A stretch of 64,000 nucleotides of DNA, taken from NCBI GenBank assembly GCA_033239125.1, contig BSWB01000008.1, positions 9,516,001-9,580,000 of the forward strand, given 5' to 3'. Below the pieces are notes generated by a model. It saw nothing but the letters and a program-made list of their open reading frames with translations, did not search any database and was not told where the DNA came from. Of the stretch, positions 25,183 to 35,640 are shown in pieces; the stretch's first letter is position 1; each line of letters begins with the position of its first letter. This stretch comes from Fagopyrum homotropicum (taxonomy: Eukaryota; Streptophyta; Magnoliopsida; Caryophyllales; Polygonaceae). The position numbers and the translations under genes are program-made.

Positions 25183-26538
25183 TGGATAGAGGAAGGAAAA
25201 CCAGAATGTCCACTAAAGATGTATCGAGATATGATGTTGTGAAATAGAGGGATGTTGTTGCAACGAAGTTTATGCATGTTCCTACGTTAGAGAAACTAGG
25301 AATGTTAGAGTGTATGCAGCAATGTCTTGAGCATGTAGGTCTTGAGAACTTTAAGGGAAACAAACTCCTGTCTACCCTGAGTTGGTTAGACAATTAATAG
25401 TCACGTTTCAAGTTGTGCTAGAAGACCATGTGTTAACTGTTGTAAACTTTAAATTTGAGAACAGATAATATTCTATTGATCTTGAGCAATTGAGGGCCGT
25501 ATTTGGGGTCACCAAGGACCCAACTGAGGAGTGGAAATTCGGTTCCACAACCGGTGAGTTGTTCGCTTTTTGGTCAGCTGCGACTGTATCAAATTTTTTT
25601 TTGCAAGAGGTGAGTACAACAACAAACTCACTCACCCATTCTTGAGGTTCATCTACAAGGTGATCATGAGTGTTTTCTTTTGTCACAAAGAGGAGAACAA
25701 GGTTTCCCTCGAGGATCTTGATTACCTCTACGCCTACATTCCGGACTGTGATGTCATTCCGGATTGTATACAACTATTATTGTCCGCTCTGAAGCGGATC
25801 AGGGGAGGAGAGCCCAAAGACATAGTGGGAGGGGATTCCATTACCCTCATAATTGCACTGGTCATGGACATCTCAGTCTTGGAGGATCCCCTCCTAGTTC
25901 CTCTCTTCACAGTTCCCGTCCTTCGGCGTTGCAAGATGTTGAAGACCGAGGGTGAACACCAATTTTGGACGTATTTCCATGATCAGATCAATGTCACCTA
26001 CTTGCCCCGTCCATTGTGATATGAACATGACTTGGTTGATTTCTATACGTGCGTCAACCTGGTCATTCCAAGGTTGAGACACATTGTTGTGGTTGAGTGG
26101 TATGATGAGAGCTCGAGTAGAGCTCTCGCTCAGACGACGGAGCTTCCCATGAAGGAGGAGGATATTGATGCAGACTTAGATCCCTTTTAGCGGCATATGA
26201 TAACCCGCATGAGGGCTTTGACGGTACAAAAAGACACCCGGCACGCAAGTTTTGAGTAGAGAGCGTCCTCTCAGCTAGCTCACCAGTAGGAAACCTAGTA
26301 GTCAGGTTATAAGGAGAAGTTGCGCTCTCATATAGATGGCCAGTAGTAGGCGTGGCAAACAAGTTATGAGACGAGGATATGCTCTCGCATGGATGAGCAA
26401 AACAGGCAGATTTTCGCTCACATGGATGAGTAGGACCGGCAGATTACTCAGATGCATCACTGGTAGTTCTACCTTTTCTCCCATTTCCCGTATCCATCAG
26501 AGTACCTAGATGGTCCATCTGGACCATCTCAACAGTGA
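25183..26538 (+). pseudogene. Athila-type third ORF (ORF3), decayed
   Basis: From the ATG at 25183 a single frame can be followed, with a few shifts, to the stop after 26530. It matches ORF3 of elements 1 and 2: a segment corresponding to KFMHVPTLEKLGMLECMQQC, a central part FIYKVIMSVFFCHKEENKV, and a C-terminal tail with YPSEYLDGP comparable to the Tyr/Pro tails of the other two. Known plant databases hold such proteins as the ATHILA ORF1 family; the function is unknown. Many in-frame stops are TAG in a Gln-rich stretch (26260-26470), as expected from C-to-T decay of CAG. It is not functional. Confidence 0.75.
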
Positions 26539-26584
26539 GTGTCTTTCTCCTTCTCCCTCTTCTTTTGTTTTTGTCTTAATTTTC

Positions 26585-26619
26585 ACACTTTGAGAGCAAA
26601 GTGTACTTCAAGCATGGGG
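26585..26619 (+). other. Hairpin plus G-tract after ORF3 (decayed element)
   Basis: ACACTTTG (26585-26592) pairs with CAAAGTGT (26597-26604) around loop AGAG. Five bases later comes AAGCATGGGG (26610-26619). It has the same position and form as the cassettes at 35553-35587 and 55813-55841. Confidence 0.75.
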
Positions 26620-27133
26620 AGGGATCTTATGTTAGATTTTTGGTTGCAGTTCTATGTGATCATGTTTGTACAGTTGAAATTCAAAAAAAACAAGGCAGAA
26701 AGTTGAAAAAATGCAATTAAAATCCTAGAATAAGTCGAAAATCCGAAAGGACGGCTTAAGTAAAAAGTATGTAGTCCGACCAACATTAGGTTGGTGCAAA
26801 AATGGACTTGAGTGATGTGAGAATCTGTGAGACCATCATAAAAAAAGAAGAGTGACAAGGTGAAAACCCAAAAGAGCGCCTTGACAAAATGAGTGACAAA
26901 TCCGATTAATAAGTTCATTCTTTTGGCGTTGGCGATATAAGAAGAGAAGCTATAAGGAGGAATCCGGGTTGGCCACTCTTGGAACGATAAGGAGATAGAT
27001 GGTAGTTTAGTTTCTTGTCTTTTTCACATCACTTGGTAGAATTTTTTTTTTTTTTCTCTTTTCATGCTTTTGACTACTTTTCTATTTCACCATACTTCTT
27101 GAGACTTCTGATGAACAATTGATAGATGTTAGT

Positions 27134-27171
27134 TTACTCGGGATGAGTAAGAGTCTAAAAATGGGGGAATT
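27134..27171 (+). other. Hairpin plus polypurine tract before 3' LTR (decayed element)
   Basis: TTACTC (27134-27139) pairs with GAGTAA (27145-27150) around loop GGGAT. It is followed by AAAAATGGGGG (27157-27167) and the LTR start TGATAGG at 27172. This is the expected site of plus-strand priming. Confidence 0.75.
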
Positions 27172-27475
27172 TGATAGGTGATGGAATCACTATCTTAAAG
27201 ATGTAGTCAAAGCATGCTTTTAAAGTTAATTGTTTGCACTTTGGTGCTATCTTTGTGGAGCAAATATTGAAGAAATCTAAGAATTTAGAAAAGATTGGAG
27301 GAAGAAAGGAAATGAAGAGAAGTCCAAGATGAAGTTTATGTTGAAGAACCACCCCCGCGGACCTGAAGAGCTGCCCCAACGGTGCTAGCGCCACCGCGCC
27401 CTTGCCAGCGGCCACACCAACAACCATGTGTTCCTTGTCACTACGACCGTGGCGGCATTGAGCCACAACCATAGT
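27172..27475 (+). mobile_element. Athila-type 3' LTR, left piece
   Basis: Starts TGATAGGTGATGG right after a polypurine tract, like TGATAGCATGAATT in element 2. It carries GC-rich words (cccccgcgg at 27350, accgcgccc, accgtggcgg). It is interrupted at 27475 by the solo LTR and resumes at 30062. Confidence 0.65.
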
Positions 27476-30056
27476 TGTAACACCCCAAATTCTGAGAACT
27501 CGGGGAGCTACTAGTTTGGACCTCACAATGGGTCCCGACCTTGGTTTGACAACAATTTCACTAGGATCTTACAACAAGGCACAAAAGTATTTAAAACATT
27601 TGAAAACTTTAAACAATATATACATGAAGAGTATGTATCAGCCTTACAAAGCAAAGGTATCAAAACGACACATATGAAGAACAAAAAACATCCCCGTCCC
27701 CAACTAAATGAGTACGTGGACCCGACTGACCATTCCCTCCGGATCTCTCTACAACTGTCTTAACCTGCAAGGCATCTACAAGAGGTATAAACCGTTAGCT
27801 AACATTCTATGCATAAGTATAAAGGTAAAAGCACAAACACACAACATACACAATCAACATGCAACACTCAATCCTTTTATTATCTTTAATTAGGTGATAG
27901 ATTATTACTAATGATACTTATTTTGTGACACGAGGGATTCCCAAACCTCGCCCCTGTCCCCGTTTACCAACGCGGAATGGTACTAATGCATCTGACCGTC
28001 TACCTGACTGGGCTAGTCTCAGGGAACCTCTTAGACTCTCACAAGAGCTAGGCAAATGATGTCACGACCCGTTATCATACACTTGGGTTAATTACGTAAA
28101 TAATAAAGTCGGCCTAATCCGGTTTCGTTGTTTATCATAACTAACAAACACCACTCATACACGTTACACTCATACAAGAAGCTAGTTAAGTAAGTCCGTG
28201 GACTTACCAGTCTCCAAGTGCAACAGATCATCACACTCACAAGTTCCCTCGGGAAAACACGCAACGCCTGTTCAACACAAGGCACATGGATCAAACAACG
28301 CTCTAGTTAACTAGAAGTCCGTAGACTTCTAGGCTCACCATCCTCACAAGAACATAAACGAATAAGATATATTGACACTTAAAACCTTAACACAACTCTT
28401 CTAAACCCAAACTATACTTATACCCAACTTCGAAACATAATAAATCTGGATTAACCCAACAGATCGTTCTCAACTTTTATCACATGCTCCTATACATATC
28501 CATCAACAAGATATCCAAAAACCACGTCCAACAGAGGTCAATAACCCCTCCAAATCTACCTCACAAAACTGAATTACAAGCAGTTTTTCTCATACTTAGA
28601 ATATATCAGCATAACCTAAAAACTACATGAGGAACCAACTTTGAAGAATCATATCTCCTTAACTATAACTCGGAATATTCTCAAATTTCAGTATGTTATA
28701 CTATATAATACCAACTACAACATATCCAAAAATCAGCACTAAAGGAGGAGTCTAACTTACCCAAATCTGGATCACAAAATTGTATCGACATGCAGTTTTC
28801 CACACTTAGGAAATTCAGCAAACACTTAACAAAACAGCACACTGTCTTAACTTCGAAAAATCATAACTCCTAAACCACTCGTTGGATTTATCCCAATTTT
28901 TGATATGTTCTACTATAAAATATTATCTATAATATATCCAAAATTCAGCAGCAACGGAGGAGTATAACTTACTCAAAACTGAACCTGAAGTCGATTGTTT
29001 GTCACTTCCGGAAACTTAGAAAACGGAATCCTTCCCACTACTGTCGTGAGTCTGTACAAGGTTTGAAAGAATGCATCTGCCCTAGAATATATCAAGGAAG
29101 ATAAGGAGAAGGAGGGCCTTCCTTACACAATCACACACTCGACGCAAGACGAAGAGGAAGGATCGATGGTGTCTCTTGGCACGCATGCGGACAAGCCTAG
29201 ATAGCGCACCTGCGACTGGTGGCTGGTGCACTTGCAGCTAGTCCTGGTGGTGCACCCGCGGCCACGCTCTGTCGCCCCTGCAGCCATGGTGCTGGGACGC
29301 TCCAGCAGCTCCATTGCAAGAGGTAAACATCTTCAGTTCGTCTTCCGTTGTTGCATTGTTGTGTACCGTCAGGAGTGATGCTGAACCTATGGCTACTAGT
29401 GTACGAAGAGGAGGAGCCTCCGGCTAATGGTTCGATGTCGCAGGAGGCCGAGCCCACCCGAAAGATGGAGCCACTGTCTCCGGCCGGCACAAACGAGCAA
29501 TAACAACCTTGCTTCACTGCTGGCGTAGGAAGGGACTTCGCCGGCGCCATCCAAGGCTGAAGTGTAGAAGGCAACGTCCAAGGAGGGGTAGAGGGAAGGG
29601 GAAAGAAGCTGCCCCAATGCCAATCGAATGTGAAAGAGAGAGGTGAAGGAGAGGCAGAAGAAGGATTGTCGTAGGCACGGTTGACGGAGAAACGAGGCTA
29701 GGGTTACAGGAGCGGCTAGCGTAAGCGAGAGAGGTTACACGCAGGAGGGAAGGGGAGAGCTCATGAGCCCAACTGGCTGTCCATGACGGGCCCAATTGGC
29801 TGTCTTTGACGGGCCTAGATGGTATGGTTCATGGGCCGAAACTTGGTTTCTCATTTTGGATAAAATTCTAACAACGGATTAAGAACAACTAGATCGGATT
29901 TGCGTAATTTATGTGAGTAGGTTCATCACATAAAATAATAGAAATATCAAAGAACTCGATGTCACATAAAATGAAAAAAAAATGACGGAAAGTCCAAACC
30001 GGTCGAGTTCCGGTTTTTCTCGGAATTAAATGGAAATTAAATTTCCGGATGTTACA
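27476..30056 (+). mobile_element. Del/Tekay-like solo LTR (2581 bp) with 5-bp TSD
   Basis: Begins TGTAACACCCC, the usual start of Del/Tekay LTRs, and ends CCGGATGTTACA, so TGTAACA and TGTTACA form terminal near-inverted repeats. The flanks are a perfect direct repeat, atagt (27471-27475 and 30057-30061). There is no internal region, so this is a solo LTR left by recombination between two LTRs. It has no coding capacity; the GC-rich ORFs at 29123-29795 (minus) are chance. A degenerate tandem repeat occupies 28440-29000. Confidence 0.9.
28440..29000 (+). repeat. Three degenerate tandem units of about 180 bp inside the solo LTR
   Basis: The succession tcccaatttttgat..gt, atatccaaaa.tcagca, gaggag(t)..aactta.ccaaa, atgcagtttt..cacttaggaa recurs about three times with strong divergence. 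A related unit is visible in the relic near 20700. Confidence 0.5.
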
Positions 30057-30061
30057 ATAGT

Positions 30062-30218
30062 GACTCCCCGCTCCCGCGGTCTCAGAACTTTGTCTTGGCG
30101 ACACTTTGGATCCCCGCTCCCGCGGCCTCAATTTTGAAGAGGCCAACTCTTCACTATCCCGGAATCGCGACACTCACCAAGCCACGCCCGCGCTTCAAGA
30201 CAAAAGGAAAGAGTCGCA
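30062..30218 (+). mobile_element. Athila-type LTR, right piece
   Basis: Continues the LTR interrupted at 27475. It carries two copies of ccccgctcccgcgg (30065-30078 and 30112-30125), matching the GC-rich words left of the insertion. The 3' limit is uncertain. Confidence 0.5.
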
Positions 30219-30986
30219 TGTAACACCCCGAATCCGCGGGATATCGGAATGCTACGGGCGAGACCACACAATGGGTCCCTACCCTTAGTGAGGCACTCTT
30301 CGTTAGTTGAACGCGAGGATCCACCGGTGTTGTTCCTCCCAACCACTTCTTTTTGATTTTTTTTATTGATGGGATATGCCAAGCAATGATCGTCCAGCCT
30401 CGCACCTTGGATCTCCTTGGCTCGAGATCTTCTTTCCTTAGAATCTCACATCAGAAATTGGATCTCCTTTGTCCTCCTAGCCTCTCACCGTAAGGACACC
30501 ACTCGGTCTCGCACCTTGTGGATTTCGAAACTTTGGCCTCTCACCTTAGTCTCTAGGTTTGTTTTTCTCAAAGTGAAAACACAACTTTTGATTGAAGACT
30601 CAACTCTATTTCGTGATTAAAAAGGTTTGTGGGAGAGGTCTTATATAGGCTGAAAATTCAGCACCTAACTCACAACACATTAGAGATTTACAAGTTCATG
30701 AATGGTTTGCTTAAAAAGGTTGGCTTAAAAAGGTTTGTGGGAGAGGCCTTGTATAGCCGGCCAATTAGAGCTCCAAGGGACCAAAAATATGGCTGAAAAT
30801 AAATCCCAAAAATGTGGTTTTAATCTCTTGAAAGGTTGGCTTAAGTACAAGTGAACATTTTATTTCACTTGTATTAATTAACCTTCATTATTCCATAATA
30901 TCATGCATTAGTGGCATCATATCATGAAATAAAATCAAGCATGACCACATAATATAAACAAAAAAGGTTACAACTAAGGTTCAAGT
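30219..30986. other. LTR-derived DNA, unresolved
   Basis: 30219 starts with TGTAACACCCCGAATC and continues for about 75 bp like the Tekay LTR (accacacaatgggtccct), then diverges. A phrase around aaaaaggtttgtgggagagg occurs twice (30619 and 30727). The 3' LTR of the minus-strand element 3 should lie here, since its pol stop is at 30987, but I could not fix its ends. Confidence 0.35.
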
Positions 30987-32694
30987 TTAAGGTGATCCAG
31001 AATCCTCAATCGCCTCGAGCATGTTCACCAAGTGATAGTAATGGACGTCCTCAAATGCCGGAGCTCCGAAAGGATGGTAGTTCAAAGTGGTTTGGCCTAG
31101 CATGCGGGCTCTAGCTCGAGTGAGAGGTGGTGTTGACCTCGGTGCTACCACATCAGTCTCGTTGCTTAAGTCCGGCGGGCTCAAATCATCCCCTCCTCCT
31201 TGGAAAGGATTCGACCCCGAATCCGCCAACTTGTTCTCCACATCCTCGACCTCATCACCTACATAAAGAGGAGACAAATCAGAAACATTAAACACATTAT
31301 GGACACCATACTTAGTAGGAAGCTCAATGCGATATGCGTTATTGTTAATCTTCTCGAGGACCCGGAAAGGACCATCCGCTTTTGGGTTGAGCTTAGATTG
31401 CCGAATAGAAGGAAAACGATCCTTCCTCAAATAGACCCACACGAGGTCTCCCTCCATGAAGAACATTTCCCGGCGCCCTTTGTTGGCTTGCTTGACATAT
31501 TGCTCGGTACGTTTTTCTAATTGGACTCGGACTCGCTCATGCAAACCTTTCACAAACTTTGCTCTAGATTGCCCATCCACATCAACGGGTTGTGGAGCCG
31601 GTTGAGGAGTCAAATCTAGTGGAGTAAGAGGATTCTTGCCATAAACAATTTCAAAAAGGGACTTCTTGGTCGCAGAATGAATAGCCCAGTTATATACAAA
31701 ACTCCACAAAGGGCAAACAATCCTCCCACCTGCACAAGTTAGTATCCATCATAGTACGAAGCAAAGTGCCAAGAGTCCGGTTTACTACCTCAGTTTGACC
31801 ATCCGTTTGAGGATGACAAGAAGTCAAAACACAACTTCGTTCCCATTTTAGCCCAAAGTGTCTTTCAAAAATAACTAAGGAATTTAGAGTCTCGGTCCGA
31901 CACAATTGACCTAGGTATCCCATTTAGCTTAACAATATGCTCAAAGAAAAGGTTAGCCACATTAGACGCATCATCAGATTTACTACAAGCAATAAAATGC
32001 GCCATCTTAGAAAACCTATCAACATGCACAAAAATGGAATCATGTCCTCTCCTAGAACGAGGTAATCCTAGGACAAAATCCATGGAAATGTCTTCCCAAG
32101 GTGAGCTAGAAATAGGCAAAGGTAAGTATAATCCATGTGGGTTAGCCTTAGACTTAGCCTTACGACAAGGTACACAACTAGCACAACATCTCTCTACATC
32201 ATTTCTCATCTTAGGCCAATAAAAGTGCTCCCTCAATATGCCTAAAGTCTTAGTAACCCCAAAATGACCCATCAATCCCCCTCCATGGGCCTCTAAAAGA
32301 ATCAAAGCTCTCAAAGAACAAGTAGGCAAACATAACCTAGAAGCTCTAAACAAATATCCATCATGAATATAATAACTACTAGCATGGGAGTCACTACTAG
32401 AGCGTAAACAAAGCGCAAAAATGTCCCCAAAGTCAACATCAAGAGCATATAAATCACGAATCAGTCTAAAACCCAAAACACATGCATCTAAAGAAGAGAG
32501 AAGTATGTATCTACGAGATAACGCATCAGTTACGATGTTGTCCCTTCCCTTCTTGTAGCGCACAACATATGGAAAAGCCTCAATATACTCCACCCAACGT
32601 GCATGGCGTTTGTTCAAATTGGCTTGTCCTCTCAAATACCTCAATGACTCGTGATCAGAATGTATAACAAACTCACGAGGTAAAAGATAGTGCT
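30987..32694 (-). pseudogene. Element 3 (chromovirus-like gypsy): end of RNase H, integrase and C-terminus
   Basis: The minus strand from 32689 continues RNase H (YLRGQANLNKRHARWVEYI) and integrase. The zinc finger has H/H in HGGGLMGHFGVTKTL and C/C in CCASCVPC. The core has Asp in MDFVLGLP, Asp in IVSDRDSKF and Glu in TDGQTEVVNRTLG. The C-terminal part (31709-30987) has the LNPKADGPFRVLEKI and VFNVSDLSPLY segments and ends in a Pro/Arg-rich tail (PPLTRARARML). Frameshifts near 31900 and 31700 break the core. Upstream parts of the same gene are at 45819-47534 and 60725-61911, displaced by two insertions. Confidence 0.85.
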
Positions 32695-34328
32695 TGTTCG
32701 CCCAAAAGGTGTGTGCGTCAAAGTCTTAAATTTATATCTAGAACTCAAGACAAAGCGAACCCGCAGTGTACGGATCAACTGTAGTAAGGTAAGAATTCCA
32801 GAGTCGAACTCAGGGATTTGGTGAGAATAAATCCAATTTCAATTATCTAGCGAAAAGTGCGAAAAGCTTTTGTGATCAAATAAGAGTGAAATGATTCCAA
32901 GGATTCAAGTATCAGATTTCGGCTTTCGATTCAAGACACTTCTATAGATATAGGACAGAGTTTATATTGCCAAGATTAAATGTTCAAGGGTAGGATTCGT
33001 ACGGTGAAGTTCCGAAGCCTATATGACTAATCTAAAGGTTCTCTCTATAAGGGTTGTTGAGGCTGCAATATAGAAAGATCTAGAGACAAGAATTATGTTC
33101 AAACTAACTATCTAAAACTCCAGGATATGACTCTCCAAAGTAAAGATAGAAAGCACACTTAAAATCTTAATAAAGGATGTTGAGTCTCTTTATTACCCAA
33201 GTCTTGAAATCTTAATCTAATAAACGTAGAATCAGGTTTGAAGTGTCTTCATACATTCAATTAGAGGGTAAAAAGGTTAATCAAGGTTGGGATTTAGGCA
33301 AGGATTAGTTTTGGTTAAAGATTGATTCAATTAAAGTTCGTCAGAAGAATAAATCGCCCTGTTCATAAGAAAATCGGTCGATTTTCCCCAAGAACAGCCC
33401 GATTTTCCTGTTTATCGCAAAACTAAAATCTAAACTCTCAGGGTCCTAATGTTTGAATGAGTTCAGTCTATCATCATCTAAGCCTTAATCATCAACTATT
33501 CTCCCCAGAATCACAAAGGTTTTAGCCAACCATTTTCAAAAACGAATCAAATTAATTATGGAGAGAAAGATCGCAAAGAAACCGAATCTTGAATAAAGAA
33601 TTCCAATAAGCTTCAAATCTGTAAACGATTGTCAAAACGACTCAATGTATCTCCTAAACAACTCAAATTCGTGCTCAAAAACAACAAGTATTTCAATGAA
33701 CAAAGAGATCTCACAACTAGAATCAAGATTAGCTTTCCGGCAAAAAGTCCTTCAATCTCCTTCCAAGAGTCTTCAATTCCTCTCCAACGTGTAAAGACTT
33801 CCCGCTGCGGCCTCCCCGTTTTCGTTCGTAGGGTTCTCTTCTATAGTTTCTTGCAAATGAGCCGTTTGGCAAAACTCTCCTCTAGCCCAAAATAATTAGG
33901 CTTTGTGTCGTCTTTTCATTTGGCTGAAAAACACAATATATCGACCCAGGCGATTTATGCACAAAATCGTTCGAATTCTGGAGAGGAAAATCGTCCGATT
34001 TATATGTAAATTGGCACGATTTTCTTCAACAGAAAGTGCTCTTCTCTTGGCTCGTATTCTATGCTTCTCCTTTGCAATTCCTTAGCTCTTTATGAACCCT
34101 TTAAGACTCCTTTAGCTTCCTTAATATCCTTAGATGCTCCTTGCTCCGCTTTTGCTTCCAATTCCACTCCAATTACCTATAATTCATCAAAAACTCGTGT
34201 AGACCTCTATTTCCGACAAATGATTGAATAGAACATAAAAGTCATACAAAATCTCTCTAAATGCAAGGTAAACTGAGACAATCTTCTGTAATATGCATGA
34301 ATATGATGATACATAATTCATGTCATCA
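32695..34328 (-). repeat. Element 1 3' LTR (1634 bp)
   Basis: On the minus strand it runs TGATGACATGAATTATG ... GGGCGAACA. It holds a palindromic tag AAATCG-GT-CGATTT at 33371-33384 and another, AAATCG-TC-CGATTT, at 33988-34001. Its last 100 bases (gcgaacccgcagtgtacgg, then aaatttata, then gtgtgtgcg on the plus strand) are similar to the end of the element 2 LTR, although the remainder differs. Confidence 0.95.
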
Positions 34329-34367
34329 AAATACCCCATACTTGCCTCTTGCTTGTCCCTAAGCAAG
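34329..34367 (-). other. Hairpin plus polypurine tract before element 1 3' LTR
   Basis: On the minus strand: CTTGCTT (34367-34361), loop AGGGAC, AAGCAAG (34354-34348), four bases, then AAGTATGGGGTATTT up to the LTR start at 34328. It is the plus-strand primer region. The same hairpin and tract stand before the element 2 LTR at 57183-57221. Confidence 0.85.
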
Positions 34368-34808
34368 ACTCAAATTCAGAATATAAGATGTCATGGATTA
34401 TATATGTATGAAAACTCAAAACTCTTCTTTTGGTAGTGCTTCTTCTTATTGGATCACCCTCAAAGTGATATTTCAAGGCATAAAAAGGCAAAGCATGTAT
34501 CAATGGTAATTATAAGATGAACTAATCTCCTTTTCTTTCATGAAAACACAAATAAAGAACATGATAAAGGTGTAGAGGTAATCAAAGTCAAACAAATCTA
34601 AGTCATTAAGTCTTAAACACATGCATAAAAGTCTCAAGGTCTTCAAATCAAAAAAAAGGTTCAAGAAACGTATTAAGGGAAGGAGTTCTTTTTGGCAATT
34701 GTGGTGCTAATCCGGGAAAGAGGAACACATAATACCTTCAAGATTTTCTTCACCGTACATGCTTCGCATGTAGAAAGCTTTGCTTTCATTATACTTTACT
34801 TTTTGAGA

Positions 34809-34977
34809 GTATGGACAGCGGTGCACAAAAACCGAAGCCTAGGAGATCGGCGTTTCTCAATTTCGAGATGCCTCAAACCCTTGATGCACATACCATATCC
34901 CGTTAGGACTTGTCGTTCAATCGGACTTTGGCAAGACACAAACACCCGGCTATGTGAATGGTGCCGAGTTACTCATC
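34809..34977 (-). ncRNA. Conserved noncoding block between ORF3 and 3' LTR (element 1)
   Basis: On the minus strand, the first 54 bases (starting GATGAGTAACTCGG, ending TTGCCAAAGTC) are identical to element 2 at 56560-56613. The following 115 bases remain similar, with about 20 differences and single-base indels. Stops and indels in every frame argue against a protein; the 146-aa ORF on the opposite strand is broken in element 2. Function unknown. ncRNA is the nearest label for a candidate structural or regulatory RNA segment. Confidence 0.6.
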
Positions 34978-35552
34978 CTCATGTTCAACGTCCCCAAACT
35001 TATGAATTTCTGCACTTCCTTTCAATACATTTTTTTTTTCTTGGCCCTCCCACATCAAACATGCCTTTTTCTATCACTTATCCTAATTCCCGGATGGTAA
35101 AAGGAGGGTTACATATTTCATTGAGGAGCTAGCATGATCAAGATATGAGAAAAGAAAAGAAGTGAATTGCCTTAGTCATCCTTAAATGATGTAAAAGAAC
35201 TTGCAATATAGCTTCGACTATTATCTCATTCTCTTATCAAAACAACTAGATCATATAACTTATTCATGTGTTCAAGTAACAAAAGTAAACTCATTCATGC
35301 TATAATCAATATTTCAACACAACTAAGCATCTTTTTGCCTATCCATATACACAATTCTCATCATAGAGGTCATTTCCATATAAGAAGCACTAAAATTTTT
35401 TGAAAATTCATAGGATTTGAAAAAGATCATGCAAATGCTAGTGTCATAATGGAAAGCAAGTAGTGCAAGAGTTATTACAAGCCAAGTTTGTCAAGAGTAG
35501 TGGAAAGTACATAAAGTGCTAAAATGAAACATAAGGTATTGTAAGTACCCCC

Positions 35553-35587
35553 ACCCCATACTTGACATCCACATTGTCCCCAATGTG
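35553..35587 (-). other. Hairpin plus G-tract after ORF3 (element 1)
   Basis: On the minus strand: CACATTG (35587-35581), loop GGGA, CAATGTG (35576-35570), six bases, then AAGTATGGGGT (35563-35553). The tract repeats the core of the 3' polypurine tract at 34329-34343. It lies about 55 bases after the ORF3 stop. Confidence 0.8.
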
Positions 35588-35640
35588 AAAATCAAGCATA
35601 AAAAGGAGAAAAATACTTACAATGTAAAAGAAGTGGGAGC

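Noticed and set aside
24553..25247. Overlapping Ser/Pro/His-rich ORFs of about 155 aa
   Set aside because: Three frames are open at once because of C-rich composition; no domain, and by position this is a retroelement spacer.
29123..29795. Several minus-strand ORFs at the end of the solo LTR
   Set aside because: They lie wholly inside a noncoding LTR with clear ends and target duplication.
33629..34085. Two ORFs repeated at 45119-45575
   Set aside because: They are duplicated only because they lie in the two LTR copies of element 1; no domain and no homologue in the element 2 LTR.
34692..35132. 146-aa plus-strand ORF opposite the conserved noncoding block
   Set aside because: The matching strand in element 2 is interrupted by stops and indels, so the conservation is not due to this protein.
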